From contig NZ_BDBC01000011.1 in NCBI RefSeq assembly GCF_001612785.1, positions 44,014 to 108,013 of the forward strand: DNA of 64,000 bases, in the 5' to 3' direction. The DNA is from Nocardia beijingensis NBRC 16342. GTDB taxonomy: Bacteria; Actinomycetota; Actinomycetes; Mycobacteriales; Mycobacteriaceae. The translations under genes and the position numbers were made by a program. Shown here one piece after another: positions 17,379-26,589 of the stretch. Position 1 is the stretch's first letter. Each line of letters starts with the position of its first letter. Below the pieces are notes generated by a model. It saw only the letters and a program-made list of their open reading frames with translations. It did not search any database and had not been told where the DNA came from.

Positions 17379-19772
17379 ATGCGGGTCCTGGTCACCGGAG
17401 TTTCCGATCCGACCGGTCGCGCGGTGGCACGCATGCTGCTGGCCGCCGGGCACGACGTGGTCGGGCTGGACCGGGCACGGCACCGGTACGTCGACCCCCG
17501 GGTCGAGGTGATCACCGGCGACCCGGCCGAGCCCGCGCTGTGCGCACGGGCCGTCGCCGACTGCGCCGCGGTGGTGCATCTGGGCGGATCACTCGCGCCG
17601 ATCGCGTCGGCGGCCCGAACGGCCGGAGCGCGGATCGTGGTTCCGGTGGTCGCCGGTGCGGATGCGGCGGCCGAGGACGTCGTGCGCTCCAGCGGCGCGG
17701 CGGCCTTGATCGTGCGCACCGCGCCGGTCGCGGGCAGGCGTGTCGAGGGCGAGAGCTGGCGGACCCTGCGCAGGCTGCTCGGCTCCCACCGCGCGGGCGG
17801 ATTCCAGGTGCTGCACACCGACGACTTCGAACGCTTCTTGGTGCTGGCCGCGGGGTCCGCGCGCACCGGCGCGGTCGAACTGGCCGCGCCCGGCGTGATC
17901 TCCGGCGCGGACGCGGACCGCATCCGCGCGGCGGCGGGAACGCGGAAGTGGCGACGGAAATCCGGCACGACACCGCAATTGGATACCGCTGCACAACACG
18001 AATGGGGGTTCCGCTGCGGATGGACCGCGTCCGAGGTGGCGGCGGACATCGTTCGCGGACTGTCCGGTCGCAGGCTGGACGGCGACGAGTTCGTCACCCG
18101 GCCAGGGGCGATCCCGCTGCCCGGCTATGTCATACCCGCCCGCGCGGCGACTTCGGACGGACACGCCCTGGTGTCGGTCGCGCCGGAAGGTCTCGAGGGT
18201 GAGTTCGACGATCGCGTCGACCCGGCCTACCCGGTGCACACCGCGACCAATACGTCCGAGGCGCTGCCAGGACCGCTCACCCCGCTGACCGTGGATCTGC
18301 AGGCGGGCGCGATCCGGCTGGCCAATGCCGCGATGGGCCGGATGATCGCGCTGGACGGCATCGCGCTGGAGCACTGGACCAGCCGGGTCACCACGGTGCT
18401 CGGCCACCACATCTACATCAACGCCTCCATCGGGGTGCTGGCCGCGGAGAACATGCCCGGCTGGGACGAGCAGAGCATCCGCCGCGATGTCTACGGCAAC
18501 ATCCCGGCCGAGATCTCGCTCACCCCGCACGGCAAGCCGCCGACGCCGACCGGATTCGCCAGCACCCGCGCCACGTGGCGCGCGGCGGGCCGGGTGCTGC
18601 GCACCGCGCTGCGTTATCGCGAGACCACCGACGACATCAACGCCGCCGCGCATCAGGAAGCCCTCGGGGCGGCGGCGATTCGCGAACTCACCGATGAACA
18701 ACTGCACGCCCGCGTGCTGCTGTGGCGGGACCGGCTGAATCAGTCCTGGGCGGCGGCGTCCATCGGCGTGATGATGACCGGCGCGGCCACGGCCATCCAC
18801 TCCCGCGGCAAGGAAGCCGCGACCGTGCCCATCGATCTGGAACGGCTGGAGTCGGCCAGGACCATGCTCGCGGTGGAACGACTCGCCGCACTGTGCCGGA
18901 CCGACCCCGCGTTGCACGACGCGGCGCACGCGGGCGATGTGACCGCCGCGCGGGCGATCTCCCCGGCGTTCTCCGCCGCGCTGGACGAGGAGCTGCGGCG
19001 GATCGGGCATCGCGGACCGGGCGAGTGCGAACTGCTCAACCCGACCTTCGGCGACCGGCCGGAGCTGCTGGTGACCGCCGCCGCCCGCGCCGCGCAGATG
19101 CCCGCGCCCAAGCGCGAACCGGTCGGCCCCGCGCCGAGCCGCACCGCGCGGATGGCGGCGGGGGCGACGATGGCGCGCGAACGCGTCCGCGACGCCGTGG
19201 TCCGCTACACCCACTGCCTGCGCCTCGCCGTGCGGGAGCGGGCGCAACGGCTGATCCGGCACGGGCTGCTTCAGCAGGCCGAGGACGCCTGCTTCCTGAC
19301 GCTCGACGAAATCCTCTGGGCGCCTGCCGATCTGGCCGAGCGGGTAGCACGACGGCGAGCGGAGCTGACCCGGTTGCAGGGCGTCCGCATGCCGGATGTG
19401 ATCGCGGGCGACTGGGAGCCGCTGCCGCATGCGGACGCGTTGCTGCCCGGTGACAGCCTGTCCGGCATCGGGGTGTGCCCCGGCGTCGTGGAGGGCACCG
19501 TGAAACGCGTGCTGTCACTGGACGACGACATCGAGCCGGGCGACATCCTGGTGGCGTCGGTCACCGACACCGGGCACACCGCGATGTTCGCCTACGCGGC
19601 AGCGGTGGTCACCGACATCGGCGGTTCCGCGTCCCACGCCGCCATCGTGGCCAGGGAATTCGGCATTCCCTGCGTCGTGGACACCAAGACCGCCAGCGCC
19701 CGGCTGGCCGATGGGCAGCGCGTGCGCGTCGACGGGGCGGCCGGCACGGTCACCCTGCTCGCCGGCGCCTGA
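17379..19772 (+). CDS. Epimerase-like Rossmann / PEP-utilising mobile-domain fusion
   Basis: The protein has 797 residues. Residues 1 to about 240 form an NAD(P)-binding, epimerase-like Rossmann domain (RVLVTGVSDPTGRAVARML, VVHLGG). A long helical middle (about 300-690) resembles the central region of PEP synthase/rifampin phosphotransferase relatives. The C-terminus is the phosphohistidine swivelling domain (DIGGSASHAAIVAREFGIP) with the candidate phosphorylated His in SASHAA. No ATP-grasp domain is present, so it is not a complete PEP synthase. GAGGAGG precedes the ATG at 17379. It is divergent from the KstD-like gene. Its reaction is unknown; a separate PPDK-like protein lies 2.3 kb downstream on the other strand. 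Confidence 0.75.
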   Translation: MRVLVTGVSDPTGRAVARMLLAAGHDVVGLDRARHRYVDPRVEVITGDPAEPALCARAVADCAAVVHLGGSLAPIASAARTAGARIVVPVVAGADAAAEDVVRSSGAAALIVRTAPVAGRRVEGESWRTLRRLLGSHRAGGFQVLHTDDFERFLVLAAGSARTGAVELAAPGVISGADADRIRAAAGTRKWRRKSGTTPQLDTAAQHEWGFRCGWTASEVAADIVRGLSGRRLDGDEFVTRPGAIPLPGYVIPARAATSDGHALVSVAPEGLEGEFDDRVDPAYPVHTATNTSEALPGPLTPLTVDLQAGAIRLANAAMGRMIALDGIALEHWTSRVTTVLGHHIYINASIGVLAAENMPGWDEQSIRRDVYGNIPAEISLTPHGKPPTPTGFASTRATWRAAGRVLRTALRYRETTDDINAAAHQEALGAAAIRELTDEQLHARVLLWRDRLNQSWAAASIGVMMTGAATAIHSRGKEAATVPIDLERLESARTMLAVERLAALCRTDPALHDAAHAGDVTAARAISPAFSAALDEELRRIGHRGPGECELLNPTFGDRPELLVTAAARAAQMPAPKREPVGPAPSRTARMAAGATMARERVRDAVVRYTHCLRLAVRERAQRLIRHGLLQQAEDACFLTLDEILWAPADLAERVARRRAELTRLQGVRMPDVIAGDWEPLPHADALLPGDSLSGIGVCPGVVEGTVKRVLSLDDDIEPGDILVASVTDTGHTAMFAYAAAVVTDIGGSASHAAIVAREFGIPCVVDTKTASARLADGQRVRVDGAAGTVTLLAGA

Positions 19773-19777
19773 GCCGT

Positions 19778-19800
19778 GGCCGGGGTCGCGCACCCCGGCC
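19778..19800 (+). terminator. Hairpin terminator after the fusion gene
   Basis: GGCCGGGGT at 19778-19786 pairs perfectly with ACCCCGGCC at 19792-19800 over a 5-base loop, starting 5 bases after the stop codon. No U-tract follows, as is common for actinobacterial terminators. It separates the fusion gene from the secreted phosphatase. Confidence 0.6.
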
Positions 19801-19852
19801 CACCTGCCGGTTCGGCGCCGCCGGGCCGCGACCCTATGGAAGGAATGAGCCA

Positions 19853-20758
19853 GTGACGATTTCGCGTGCTGTCCGCGGGGCGGTGACCGGTGTCGCCGCC
19901 GCATTGATCGCCGTGTTCCCGTCCACCACCACTGCATTGGCGAGCCCCGGACTCGTGCATACCGTGCACGACCGCTCCATGCAGCTGTCGACAGCGCCGA
20001 ATGCCAGGGACATCGGTGACTATCCCACCCAGGGCAGCGGCAAACTCCGCACCGGCGTCGTGTTCCGCACCGACGCCCTGGACAAGCTCACCGCCGCCGA
20101 TCAGCAGAAGCTGGTGAGTTCCGGTATCACCGCGGTGATCGATTTCCGCAGCCCGAACGAGACCGGGGCCAACCCGGACAAGCTCCCGGCGTCGATTCCC
20201 ACGCTCGCGCGTCCGGTGTACGACCCGGGCAACGACTTCTACCTGCTGGTGGGCAAGGCGGTGCAGGGCGGCCCCGCCGTGCAGCAGCAGATGTTCGGCG
20301 ACGGCAAGGCCGCGGGCATCATGCGCGACTACTACCGCTGGATGGTCACCGACGCCGGCGCTCGCGCGCAGTTCGGGACCGCCGTCCGGGATGTCGCGAA
20401 CGCGAACGGGCCGGTGCTGTACCACTGCACCGCGGGCAAGGACCGCACCGGATGGATGACCGCCATCCTGATGACGGCGCTCGGCGTCCCGAAGGGACAG
20501 GTGTACAAGGACTATCTGGAATCGAACGACAACCTGGCCGCCGGTAACAAGGCCGTGATGGACGGCCTGGTGGCCAAGGGGCTGGTCACCGACCCCGCGC
20601 TGTTCGATCCGATCCTCGGCGTGCGCGCCGAATACCTCGACGCCGCTTTCGACCAGGCCGCCGCGTCGTTCGGATCGTTCGACCGGTTCGTCAGCGACGG
20701 GCTCGGCGTCGACGGCGCCACGCTGGACGCGCTGAGAACCAAACTGCTGCCGCGGTAG
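19853..20758 (+). CDS. Secreted PtpB-type tyrosine/lipid phosphatase
   Basis: The protein has 301 residues. A signal peptide covers roughly residues 1-30 (RAVRGAVTGVAAALIAV then ALAS). The mature part begins NARDIGDYPTQ and carries the P-loop HCTAGKDRTG, the signature of the MptpB family of dual tyrosine/serine and phosphoinositide phosphatases. The substrate motif RTDAL is also present. The GTG at 19853 follows GGAAGGA. Export suggests action outside the cell or on a host. It is flanked by hairpin terminators on both sides, so it is probably a single-gene transcript. Confidence 0.88.
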   Translation: MTISRAVRGAVTGVAAALIAVFPSTTTALASPGLVHTVHDRSMQLSTAPNARDIGDYPTQGSGKLRTGVVFRTDALDKLTAADQQKLVSSGITAVIDFRSPNETGANPDKLPASIPTLARPVYDPGNDFYLLVGKAVQGGPAVQQQMFGDGKAAGIMRDYYRWMVTDAGARAQFGTAVRDVANANGPVLYHCTAGKDRTGWMTAILMTALGVPKGQVYKDYLESNDNLAAGNKAVMDGLVAKGLVTDPALFDPILGVRAEYLDAAFDQAAASFGSFDRFVSDGLGVDGATLDALRTKLLPR

Positions 20759-20770
20759 TCGATGACCGCA

Positions 20771-20803
20771 GCGGGCCGGGTGGAGCATGTCCACCCGGCC
20801 CGC
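20771..20803 (+). terminator. Strong hairpin terminator after the secreted phosphatase
   Basis: A perfect 14-bp stem, GCGGGCCGGGTGGA at 20771-20784 and its complement at 20790-20803, has a 5-base loop. Outer bases GACCG and CGGTC can lengthen it. It starts 12 bases after the stop codon. The rest of 20804-21080 shows no convincing gene. Confidence 0.75.
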
Positions 20804-21080
20804 TCGGTCGTTCCGGGGCAGGGAAGGCGGCGCGGGCTGGTCACGAACTCGTGATCGCTGAGCGGCCCGCCGCTGGCATGCGGGGGTGGTGGCTTCCCTT
20901 TCGAGCCCGGGATGGTGTGGAAGCGACATCAACCCGCTGACTGATGCGGTGTCCGCCTTCGGGCACAGCACGTCTACTTCTCAGTGGTGATGCGCCGAGC
21001 GCGGCGGGTCGCGACACTGGAGACACGCCGGTCGGGGCATCGCTACAGCGTCAGCGTCGAGTCGAGTGAGGAGTCGATCA

Positions 21081-21281
21081 ATGGGACAGCAGGAGTGGCG
21101 CGGGACGGTCGTGAAGAAGTCGCGTGGATTGCTGGACGGCGCGAATCTGTACCGGCGCTTGCATATTCGCTTGCCGGACGGCAGCACGATGAAGATTCGT
21201 GCGAGCCGAGCGTTGTGGGAGTCGCTGGAGATCGGCGACTCGGTGACCAAGCGGGCCGGAGCCGATCCGGTCAAGGATTGA
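21081..21281 (+). CDS. Small conserved-type hypothetical protein
   Basis: This is a 66-residue basic protein beginning MGQQEWRGTVVKKSRGLLDG and ending in a region rich in charged residues (MKIRASRALWESLEIGDSV). The pattern suggests a small beta-rich fold. No family is recognised with certainty. A GAGGAG site lies 7 bases before the ATG at 21081, which favours it over the in-frame GTG at 21066. It stands between two phosphatase genes, facing the second one. Confidence 0.6.
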   Translation: MGQQEWRGTVVKKSRGLLDGANLYRRLHIRLPDGSTMKIRASRALWESLEIGDSVTKRAGADPVKD

Positions 21282-21339
21282 CCTGCCGGATCGGCTCCAT
21301 TGCGCGGCGAGCAGGAGAGGATGCCGCGACAGCGATCTC

Positions 21340-22125
21340 CTACTCCGGCGCGATCAGCACTTCACGCAGTCGCACCAATTCCTCGGTGGTGAGCCCGCTG
21401 CTCAGCAACCATTCCGTCGCGCCGCCGTGGTCAGCGGACAGTTTCGCGAGGAAACGCCCCATCACCTCGGCCTCGACGCCGAGAATGCCGGTGCTCACCG
21501 GGGGCAGCCCGGTGTAGGAGGGGAGCGCGTCGAGCCGGTCGCGGACGCGGTGCATGCGTTCACCGGTCAGGGCGTAGTCGGCCGCGATGGCCTCCGGCGG
21601 CACGCCCACCGCGTCCAGCAGCACCGCCGCCAGCACGCCGGTGCGGTCCTTGCCCGCCGCGCAGTGGAACAGCACCGAATGGCTACCCGAGTCGATGACC
21701 AGGCGTACCGCCGCGACGATGGAGTCGGCGCTGCCCGCCAGCAGCTTCTCGTACAGGTCCACCAGATCCACCCGGCTGGAATCGGGCACCAGATCCCGCG
21801 CGGCCAGCGAGGATCGCGGCGATTTCCGCACCGGCAGGCAGACCCGCCGCACGTCGGCGCCGGCCAGCAGGCCGTAGCCCTCGCGCTCCACCTCGTCGGG
21901 CAGCCGCAGATCGATCAGGGTGCGCAGACCGATCGGCCCGAGCAGTTTGGCCAGGTCGGACTCGGTGAGATTCTGCGGCGTGCTGGAACGGTAGACCACC
22001 CCGAAACGAGTGGCGCCCCCGCCCCGCACGGGAAGCCCGCCCAGGTCGCGAACATTATCGATCTGGGCGAACTCGACCCAGCGTTCCTGTGGCGCGGTGG
22101 ATTCGCCCGTGATGTCAGTGGGCAC
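21340..22125 (-). CDS. Cytoplasmic PtpB-type tyrosine/lipid phosphatase
   Basis: The 261-residue protein has the P-loop HCAAGKDRTG and the early motif NVRDLGGLPVRGG, as in PtpB-family phosphatases, with an N-terminal VYRSSTPQNLTESD region. There is no signal peptide, so it differs from the secreted paralog at 19853. The GTG at 22125 overlaps the 3' end of the PPDK-like gene by 11 bases, so the two are translationally coupled. This pairing suggests that the phosphatase and the PEP/pyruvate enzyme act together or share regulation; that is inference. Confidence 0.85.
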   Translation of the reverse strand: MPTDITGESTAPQERWVEFAQIDNVRDLGGLPVRGGGATRFGVVYRSSTPQNLTESDLAKLLGPIGLRTLIDLRLPDEVEREGYGLLAGADVRRVCLPVRKSPRSSLAARDLVPDSSRVDLVDLYEKLLAGSADSIVAAVRLVIDSGSHSVLFHCAAGKDRTGVLAAVLLDAVGVPPEAIAADYALTGERMHRVRDRLDALPSYTGLPPVSTGILGVEAEVMGRFLAKLSADHGGATEWLLSSGLTTEELVRLREVLIAPE

Positions 22126-24277
22126 GGCCGGCCGCCGCCTCGTCGGCGCGGTTCAGGCCGCACAGTCCGATCAGGTCCTCGTGCAGTTCGAACCACACGG
22201 TGTGGTAGCTGTCGAGCACGGGTCGCGCGACCCATGCGTGATCACCGGCGGCGATCCGCTCGATCGCCTGTGCGAAGCGGGTGGAGTACCGGGCCAGCCG
22301 CGGCGCGACGTCGCCGATCCGCCGCAGCAGCGGTTGCACGGCATGGTGCAGATCGGTCAGCCTGGTCAGCACCGCACCGTCGTATTCGGCGTCGGCGTGG
22401 TCGTTGACGGTGGCGGGGTCCTTCATCTGCCATGCGGTGACGATTTCTTTCAACACACCGTTGAACTCGCAGAATTCGGCATAGACGGAGGCGATCGCGG
22501 CCCGATCGACTGCCCGTCGCTCCAGCGTCAGCAGGCCGTCCAGGTGTCGGCGGCCGTCCGGGGTGAGCCGCACGCCGATCGGTGTCGCGGCGCACCAGCC
22601 CCCGGCCACCAGTTCTTCGCATCGAGCGGCGACGGTCTCGGTGGGCGCGCCTACGCTCGCGGCCAGCGCGTCGTGAGCGGCCCGGCCTTTGATGCCGATC
22701 AGCCGCAGCAGATCGAGGTCGGGAATCTCCGTCACCGTCGCCGGTGCTGCCGCGTGCGCCTTCGCCGAGACGTCCGTCGCCCGCGCGTCGAGCCAGGTCG
22801 CCAACCCGTCGATGTCGGTGCCCGCCCACCCGGCCAATCGGGCGACGTCGGCGAGGGTGGCGGCATCCACGGGTTTGCCTTCGACCCGGCCCGGCCAGAC
22901 CGTGCCCGCGCCGCCGTCCACGGTCACCACCCGACCGGCCAGTGCCGCGACGACACCGGGGCCGCACCCGACCACGCACGGCCTGCCGATCTCACGGCCG
23001 ACCAGCGCGGCATGCGAAGTGGCTCCGCCCAATTCGGTGACGATCGCCTTGGCGGCGATCATGCCGTGCAGGTCGTCGGGGCTGGTGGTCGGGCGGACGA
23101 GGATCACGTCCTCGCCCGTCTCCGCGCGGCGCTCGGCCTCGTGCGGATCGGTGACGACGACACCCGAGGCCAGGCCGGGACACGCCGCTTCGCCGCGAGC
23201 AATCGGTGTCCCGCTGTACTCCCCGGTCGCCGGACGCAGCACGGTGCGCACCTGTTCGGCGGTGACCCGCTTCAGTGCCTCGTCGGCGCCGATGAGCCCT
23301 TCCTCGGCCATCGCCACCGCGGCGCGCACGGCCGCGCGCGCCGAGCGCTTGGCGGGCCGCGACTGCAACAGCCACAAGGCGCCGGATTCGACGGTGAACT
23401 CGATGTCCTGGATATCGCGGCCGTCGCGTTCCAGCAGGTCGGCCGCCGCGACGAGTTCGGCGTGCACCCGGGGCAGCAGCGTCGCCAGTTCGTCGAGCGG
23501 TCGCGGAGTGGTCCGGCCGGACACCACGTCCTCCCCCTGCCCGCCGACCAGCCATTCGCCGAACAGCGCGCGTTCCCCGGTGTTCGGGTTCCGGCTGAAC
23601 AGCACGCCGGTGCCGGACTTGTCATCGAGGTTGCCGAAGACCATGGCTTGAACGGTGACGGCGGTGCCCAAGGTTCCGGACACACCGCGATTGCGTCGAT
23701 ACGTCTGCGCCCGAGGCGAATCCCAGGACCGGAACACCGCGCTGATGGCCGCCCGCAACTGCTCCCAGGGATCCTCCGGCACCGCACCGGCGGGGTCACC
23801 CAGTACGGTTTCGCGATATTGGGTGCGGAACCGCTCCCGGGTGTCGGCCGCGTAGCCCGGGTTCCCGGTCTCCGCGGCCAGCGCTCGCGCCACCGCCTCG
23901 TTCATGCCGAGGTTCAGCACCGTGTCCATCATCCCGGGCATGCTCACCGCGGCGCCCGAGCGGACCGATACCAGCAGCGGGCGGGTGCCGGAGCCGAAGA
24001 CACGTCCGGTGCCGCGCTCCAGGGCGGCGATGCCCGCTCGGACACCGTGCCAGATGTCATCGCCGATCTCCCCGCGCGTCGAGAAGTCGGCCCAGCCGTC
24101 GATGGTGATGACGAACGCGGGCGGCACCGACAGGCCGAGTGCGCGCATGCGGTTGACGCTCCACGCCTTCCCGCCGATGCGGTCCCGGGACAGCGAACAG
24201 GCGCCGTCGAGTTCGACGACCGGCCCCGCGCCCGCTGCCTCGTCGTTTCGCTCCACTAGCTCTGCTCCGGCCGTCAT
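22115..24277 (-). CDS. Pyruvate phosphate dikinase-like enzyme with non-standard C-terminus
   Basis: The protein has 720 residues. The N-terminal ATP-grasp PPDK domain (about 20-330) shows IGGKAWSVNRMRALGL, SVRSGAAVSMPGMMDT, VFGNLDDKSGTGVLFSRNP and ESGALWLLQSR. A swivelling domain with the catalytic His follows (ELGGATSHAALVGREIG). The usual PEP/pyruvate TIM barrel is absent; a helical region of about 270 residues takes its place (LIGIKGRAAHDALAASVG..., WFELHEDLIGL). Short PPDK-like proteins occur in mycobacteria. Without the barrel, pyruvate chemistry must use another protein or a different acceptor. AAGGAG precedes the ATG at 24277. Confidence 0.82.
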   Translation of the reverse strand: MTAGAELVERNDEAAGAGPVVELDGACSLSRDRIGGKAWSVNRMRALGLSVPPAFVITIDGWADFSTRGEIGDDIWHGVRAGIAALERGTGRVFGSGTRPLLVSVRSGAAVSMPGMMDTVLNLGMNEAVARALAAETGNPGYAADTRERFRTQYRETVLGDPAGAVPEDPWEQLRAAISAVFRSWDSPRAQTYRRNRGVSGTLGTAVTVQAMVFGNLDDKSGTGVLFSRNPNTGERALFGEWLVGGQGEDVVSGRTTPRPLDELATLLPRVHAELVAAADLLERDGRDIQDIEFTVESGALWLLQSRPAKRSARAAVRAAVAMAEEGLIGADEALKRVTAEQVRTVLRPATGEYSGTPIARGEAACPGLASGVVVTDPHEAERRAETGEDVILVRPTTSPDDLHGMIAAKAIVTELGGATSHAALVGREIGRPCVVGCGPGVVAALAGRVVTVDGGAGTVWPGRVEGKPVDAATLADVARLAGWAGTDIDGLATWLDARATDVSAKAHAAAPATVTEIPDLDLLRLIGIKGRAAHDALAASVGAPTETVAARCEELVAGGWCAATPIGVRLTPDGRRHLDGLLTLERRAVDRAAIASVYAEFCEFNGVLKEIVTAWQMKDPATVNDHADAEYDGAVLTRLTDLHHAVQPLLRRIGDVAPRLARYSTRFAQAIERIAAGDHAWVARPVLDSYHTVWFELHEDLIGLCGLNRADEAAAGRAH

Positions 24278-24617
24278 GTCACTCCTTAGCAATCACTGCT
24301 GCGCTCCAGCGCGATTCGGATCTCCTGCGACGGACCGTGCCCGGCGGGAACCGCGGCGCACACCTGTCGCTCGATTCGAGCCTGCCGCGCCGCCGGTCAC
24401 CTGCCGTACCCGTGGTCCCGGTGAGCAGGACGACCGGCACCGCACGAGCCGGCCGGCCCGCTGTCCGAAGCTGCCGGTCGTCGCCCTCGGTGCGCAGCGC
24501 CGCACCGGTGCACGGGGCCGCGCTGCGCGATCTCTCGACCGGGATCGGGTTCCCGGTCAGCGGGATGTCCGGCGGCGATCGGACCGTATCGAGCTGCCGG
24601 TGCGGCACGATCGGGGC
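24278..24617. other. Divergent intergenic region, no gene seen
   Basis: These 340 bases separate the divergent PPDK-like and FadD3-like genes. Short open frames here have poor coding character. It presumably holds both promoters; no clear operator palindrome was found. Confidence 0.5.
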
Positions 24618-26249
24618 ATGGATCGACGGCGGGCGGCCGGTGGGCTCGGATCAGGATCTGCTGCCGCGCCCGACCGTCCGCAGCACGACTCCGCGACGAT
24701 TCCGGCGGTGCTGGCCGAGCGGGCACGCCGCGACGGCGCGCGGCTCGCGGTGCTAGCGCCGCAGGGGCAGTTGACCTACGCCGAACTCGCCGTGGCGGCG
24801 CAGCGCGTCACCCGGGCGGTGCTGGCGCGATCGGTGCGGCCCGGTGACCGGGTGGCGATCTGGGCGCCCAACACCCCGCGATGGATAGTCGCCGCGCTCG
24901 GCGTGCTCGGCGCGGGCGCCACGCTCGTGCCCATCGGCACCCGCCTGCGCGGGCCGGAGGCCGCCGACATCCTCGCCCGCAGCCGCTGTCGCATGCTCCT
25001 GACCGTGGGTGCGTTTCTCGGCGTCGACTACCCGGAAATGCTGCGTCAGACCGGGCACCCGCTGCCCGAGTTGCGGACCACCGTCCTGCTCGACGAGACG
25101 TCCGAGTATTTCTCATGGTCGCGTTTTCTTGCGCTCGGCGACGAAGTATCCGTCGCAGAAGCATGTGCCCGGACCCGGTCCGTACACCCGGATTCGGTCT
25201 CCGACATCCTCTTCACCTCCGGCACCACCGGAATACCGAAAGGCGTGCCGTCCACCCACCGGCAGACCATCGAGGCGTTCAGCCACTGGGCCGATGCGGT
25301 CACCCTGTCCGGCGATGACAGATATCTGCTGGTCAATCCCTTCTCGCACACCTTCGGCTACAAGGCGGGGATCATCGCGTGCCTGCTGCGCGGCGCCGCC
25401 ATGGCGCCGATGGACCGATTCGAGCCGGAGCAAGTGTTCGATGTGATCGAGCGCCGCCGGATCACCGTGCTGACCGGTCCTCCCACCCTCTTCCACGACC
25501 TGCTCGCGCACGGCGGTCCAGTCGGCCGCGATCTGAGTTCCCTGCGCCTGGCGGGCACGGGTGGTTCGAGTGTGCCGACCGAATCGGTGGAGCGAATCCG
25601 CCGAGAACTGGGCGCCGAAAAGGTCTTCACCGGTTACGGGTTGACCGAATCCACCGGCATCGCCACGGTCTGCACCCCCGACTCCCCCGCGAGACTCCTC
25701 GCCGAGACCGCAGGAAAGGCGCTGCCCGGCGTGCGGATTCGGATCGTGGACGATTCCGGACGACCGGTACCGGTCGGATCACCCGGCGAGATCGTGATCT
25801 CCGGCCCCAACGTGATGCGCGGCTACCTCGACGACCCCGCCGCGACAACGTCCGCCATCGACTCGGGTGGCTGGTTGCACACCGGCGACATCGGGACCCT
25901 CGACACCGACGGCTACCTCCGCATCACCGACCGCCGCACCGATACGTTCATCGTGGGCGGATTCACCGTCCACCCCGCCGAAGTCGAGCGAATCCTCCGC
26001 ACCCACCCCGATATAGCCGAGGCCGCGGTAGTCGGCGTCCCCGACGCTCGTCTCGGCGAGGTCGCCCACGCCTACGTCGTCCCCCACGACCCCACCGAAT
26101 TCGACCCCACAGAGATCATCGCGTGGACCCGCACCCGCATGGCCGGATACAAGACCCCCCGCCACATCGAGGTCGTAGCCGCACTACCGCGAAACGCCAG
26201 CGGCAAGGTCCTCAAGCGCGTCCTGCGCTCGCAGGGGTCTCAGTCCTGA
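24618..26249 (+). CDS. fadD3: FadD3-like acyl-CoA synthetase (HIP-CoA ligase candidate)
   Basis: This ANL-superfamily ligase has about 543 residues, with the P-loop ILFTSGTTGIPKGV, adenylate motif YGLTESTG, hinge GWLHTGDIG and C-terminal Lys in NASGKVLK. The segments VAIWAPNTPRW, DDRYLLVNPFSHTFGYKAG and ITVLTGPPTLFHDLL closely resemble FadD3, which activates HIP, the C/D-ring acid released by HsaD. The ATG at 24618 has only a weak ribosome site; the true start may be nearby. Its place in the steroid island supports the assignment; other short or aromatic acid ligases remain possible. Confidence 0.72.
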   Translation: MDRRRAAGGLGSGSAAAPDRPQHDSATIPAVLAERARRDGARLAVLAPQGQLTYAELAVAAQRVTRAVLARSVRPGDRVAIWAPNTPRWIVAALGVLGAGATLVPIGTRLRGPEAADILARSRCRMLLTVGAFLGVDYPEMLRQTGHPLPELRTTVLLDETSEYFSWSRFLALGDEVSVAEACARTRSVHPDSVSDILFTSGTTGIPKGVPSTHRQTIEAFSHWADAVTLSGDDRYLLVNPFSHTFGYKAGIIACLLRGAAMAPMDRFEPEQVFDVIERRRITVLTGPPTLFHDLLAHGGPVGRDLSSLRLAGTGGSSVPTESVERIRRELGAEKVFTGYGLTESTGIATVCTPDSPARLLAETAGKALPGVRIRIVDDSGRPVPVGSPGEIVISGPNVMRGYLDDPAATTSAIDSGGWLHTGDIGTLDTDGYLRITDRRTDTFIVGGFTVHPAEVERILRTHPDIAEAAVVGVPDARLGEVAHAYVVPHDPTEFDPTEIIAWTRTRMAGYKTPRHIEVVAALPRNASGKVLKRVLRSQGSQS

Positions 26250-26298
26250 GCACTTCAGAGACCTGCCCACGCCTACAAAGGTGCCCGTTGGGTGTGCC

Positions 26299-26589
26299 CT
26301 ACGAGGCGGCGGTGGACCCGGAGACTTCCACTCGGCGCTCAATCGCTTCGAAAATCCCGATATCGGTCTTCTTCTGCCACTCGGGCAACTGCTTCCCACG
26401 GCGCGATATAGCCAGGCTTCGGGTCCGGTATCCGCGCCAGAATCTGCCCGATCCAGCAGATCGCCACGAATTGCCCTTTCAGCTCCGGACTCAGGCGCGC
26501 AGCCGCGTTCCCCGTGAGTTCGAGGAAGGCGACCACCTGACCGTAGACCGCCGCCGCGCATGCTTGCCGAATTCATGTGCCAGGTCCAT
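26299..26589 (-). pseudogene. Frameshifted small gene of unknown family
   Basis: A protein-like sequence runs across two frames. It starts MDLAHEFGKHA at 26589, continues in another frame as VYGQVVAFLELTGNAAARL...FVAICWIGQILARIPDPKPGYIAPWEA (about 26553-26375), and returns to the first frame for EWQKKTDIGIFEAIERRVE, ending at a TAG at 26299-26301. Joined, it gives about 93 residues. The two shifts compensate each other, so either the gene is decayed or the sequence has errors. No family is recognised. Confidence 0.35.
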
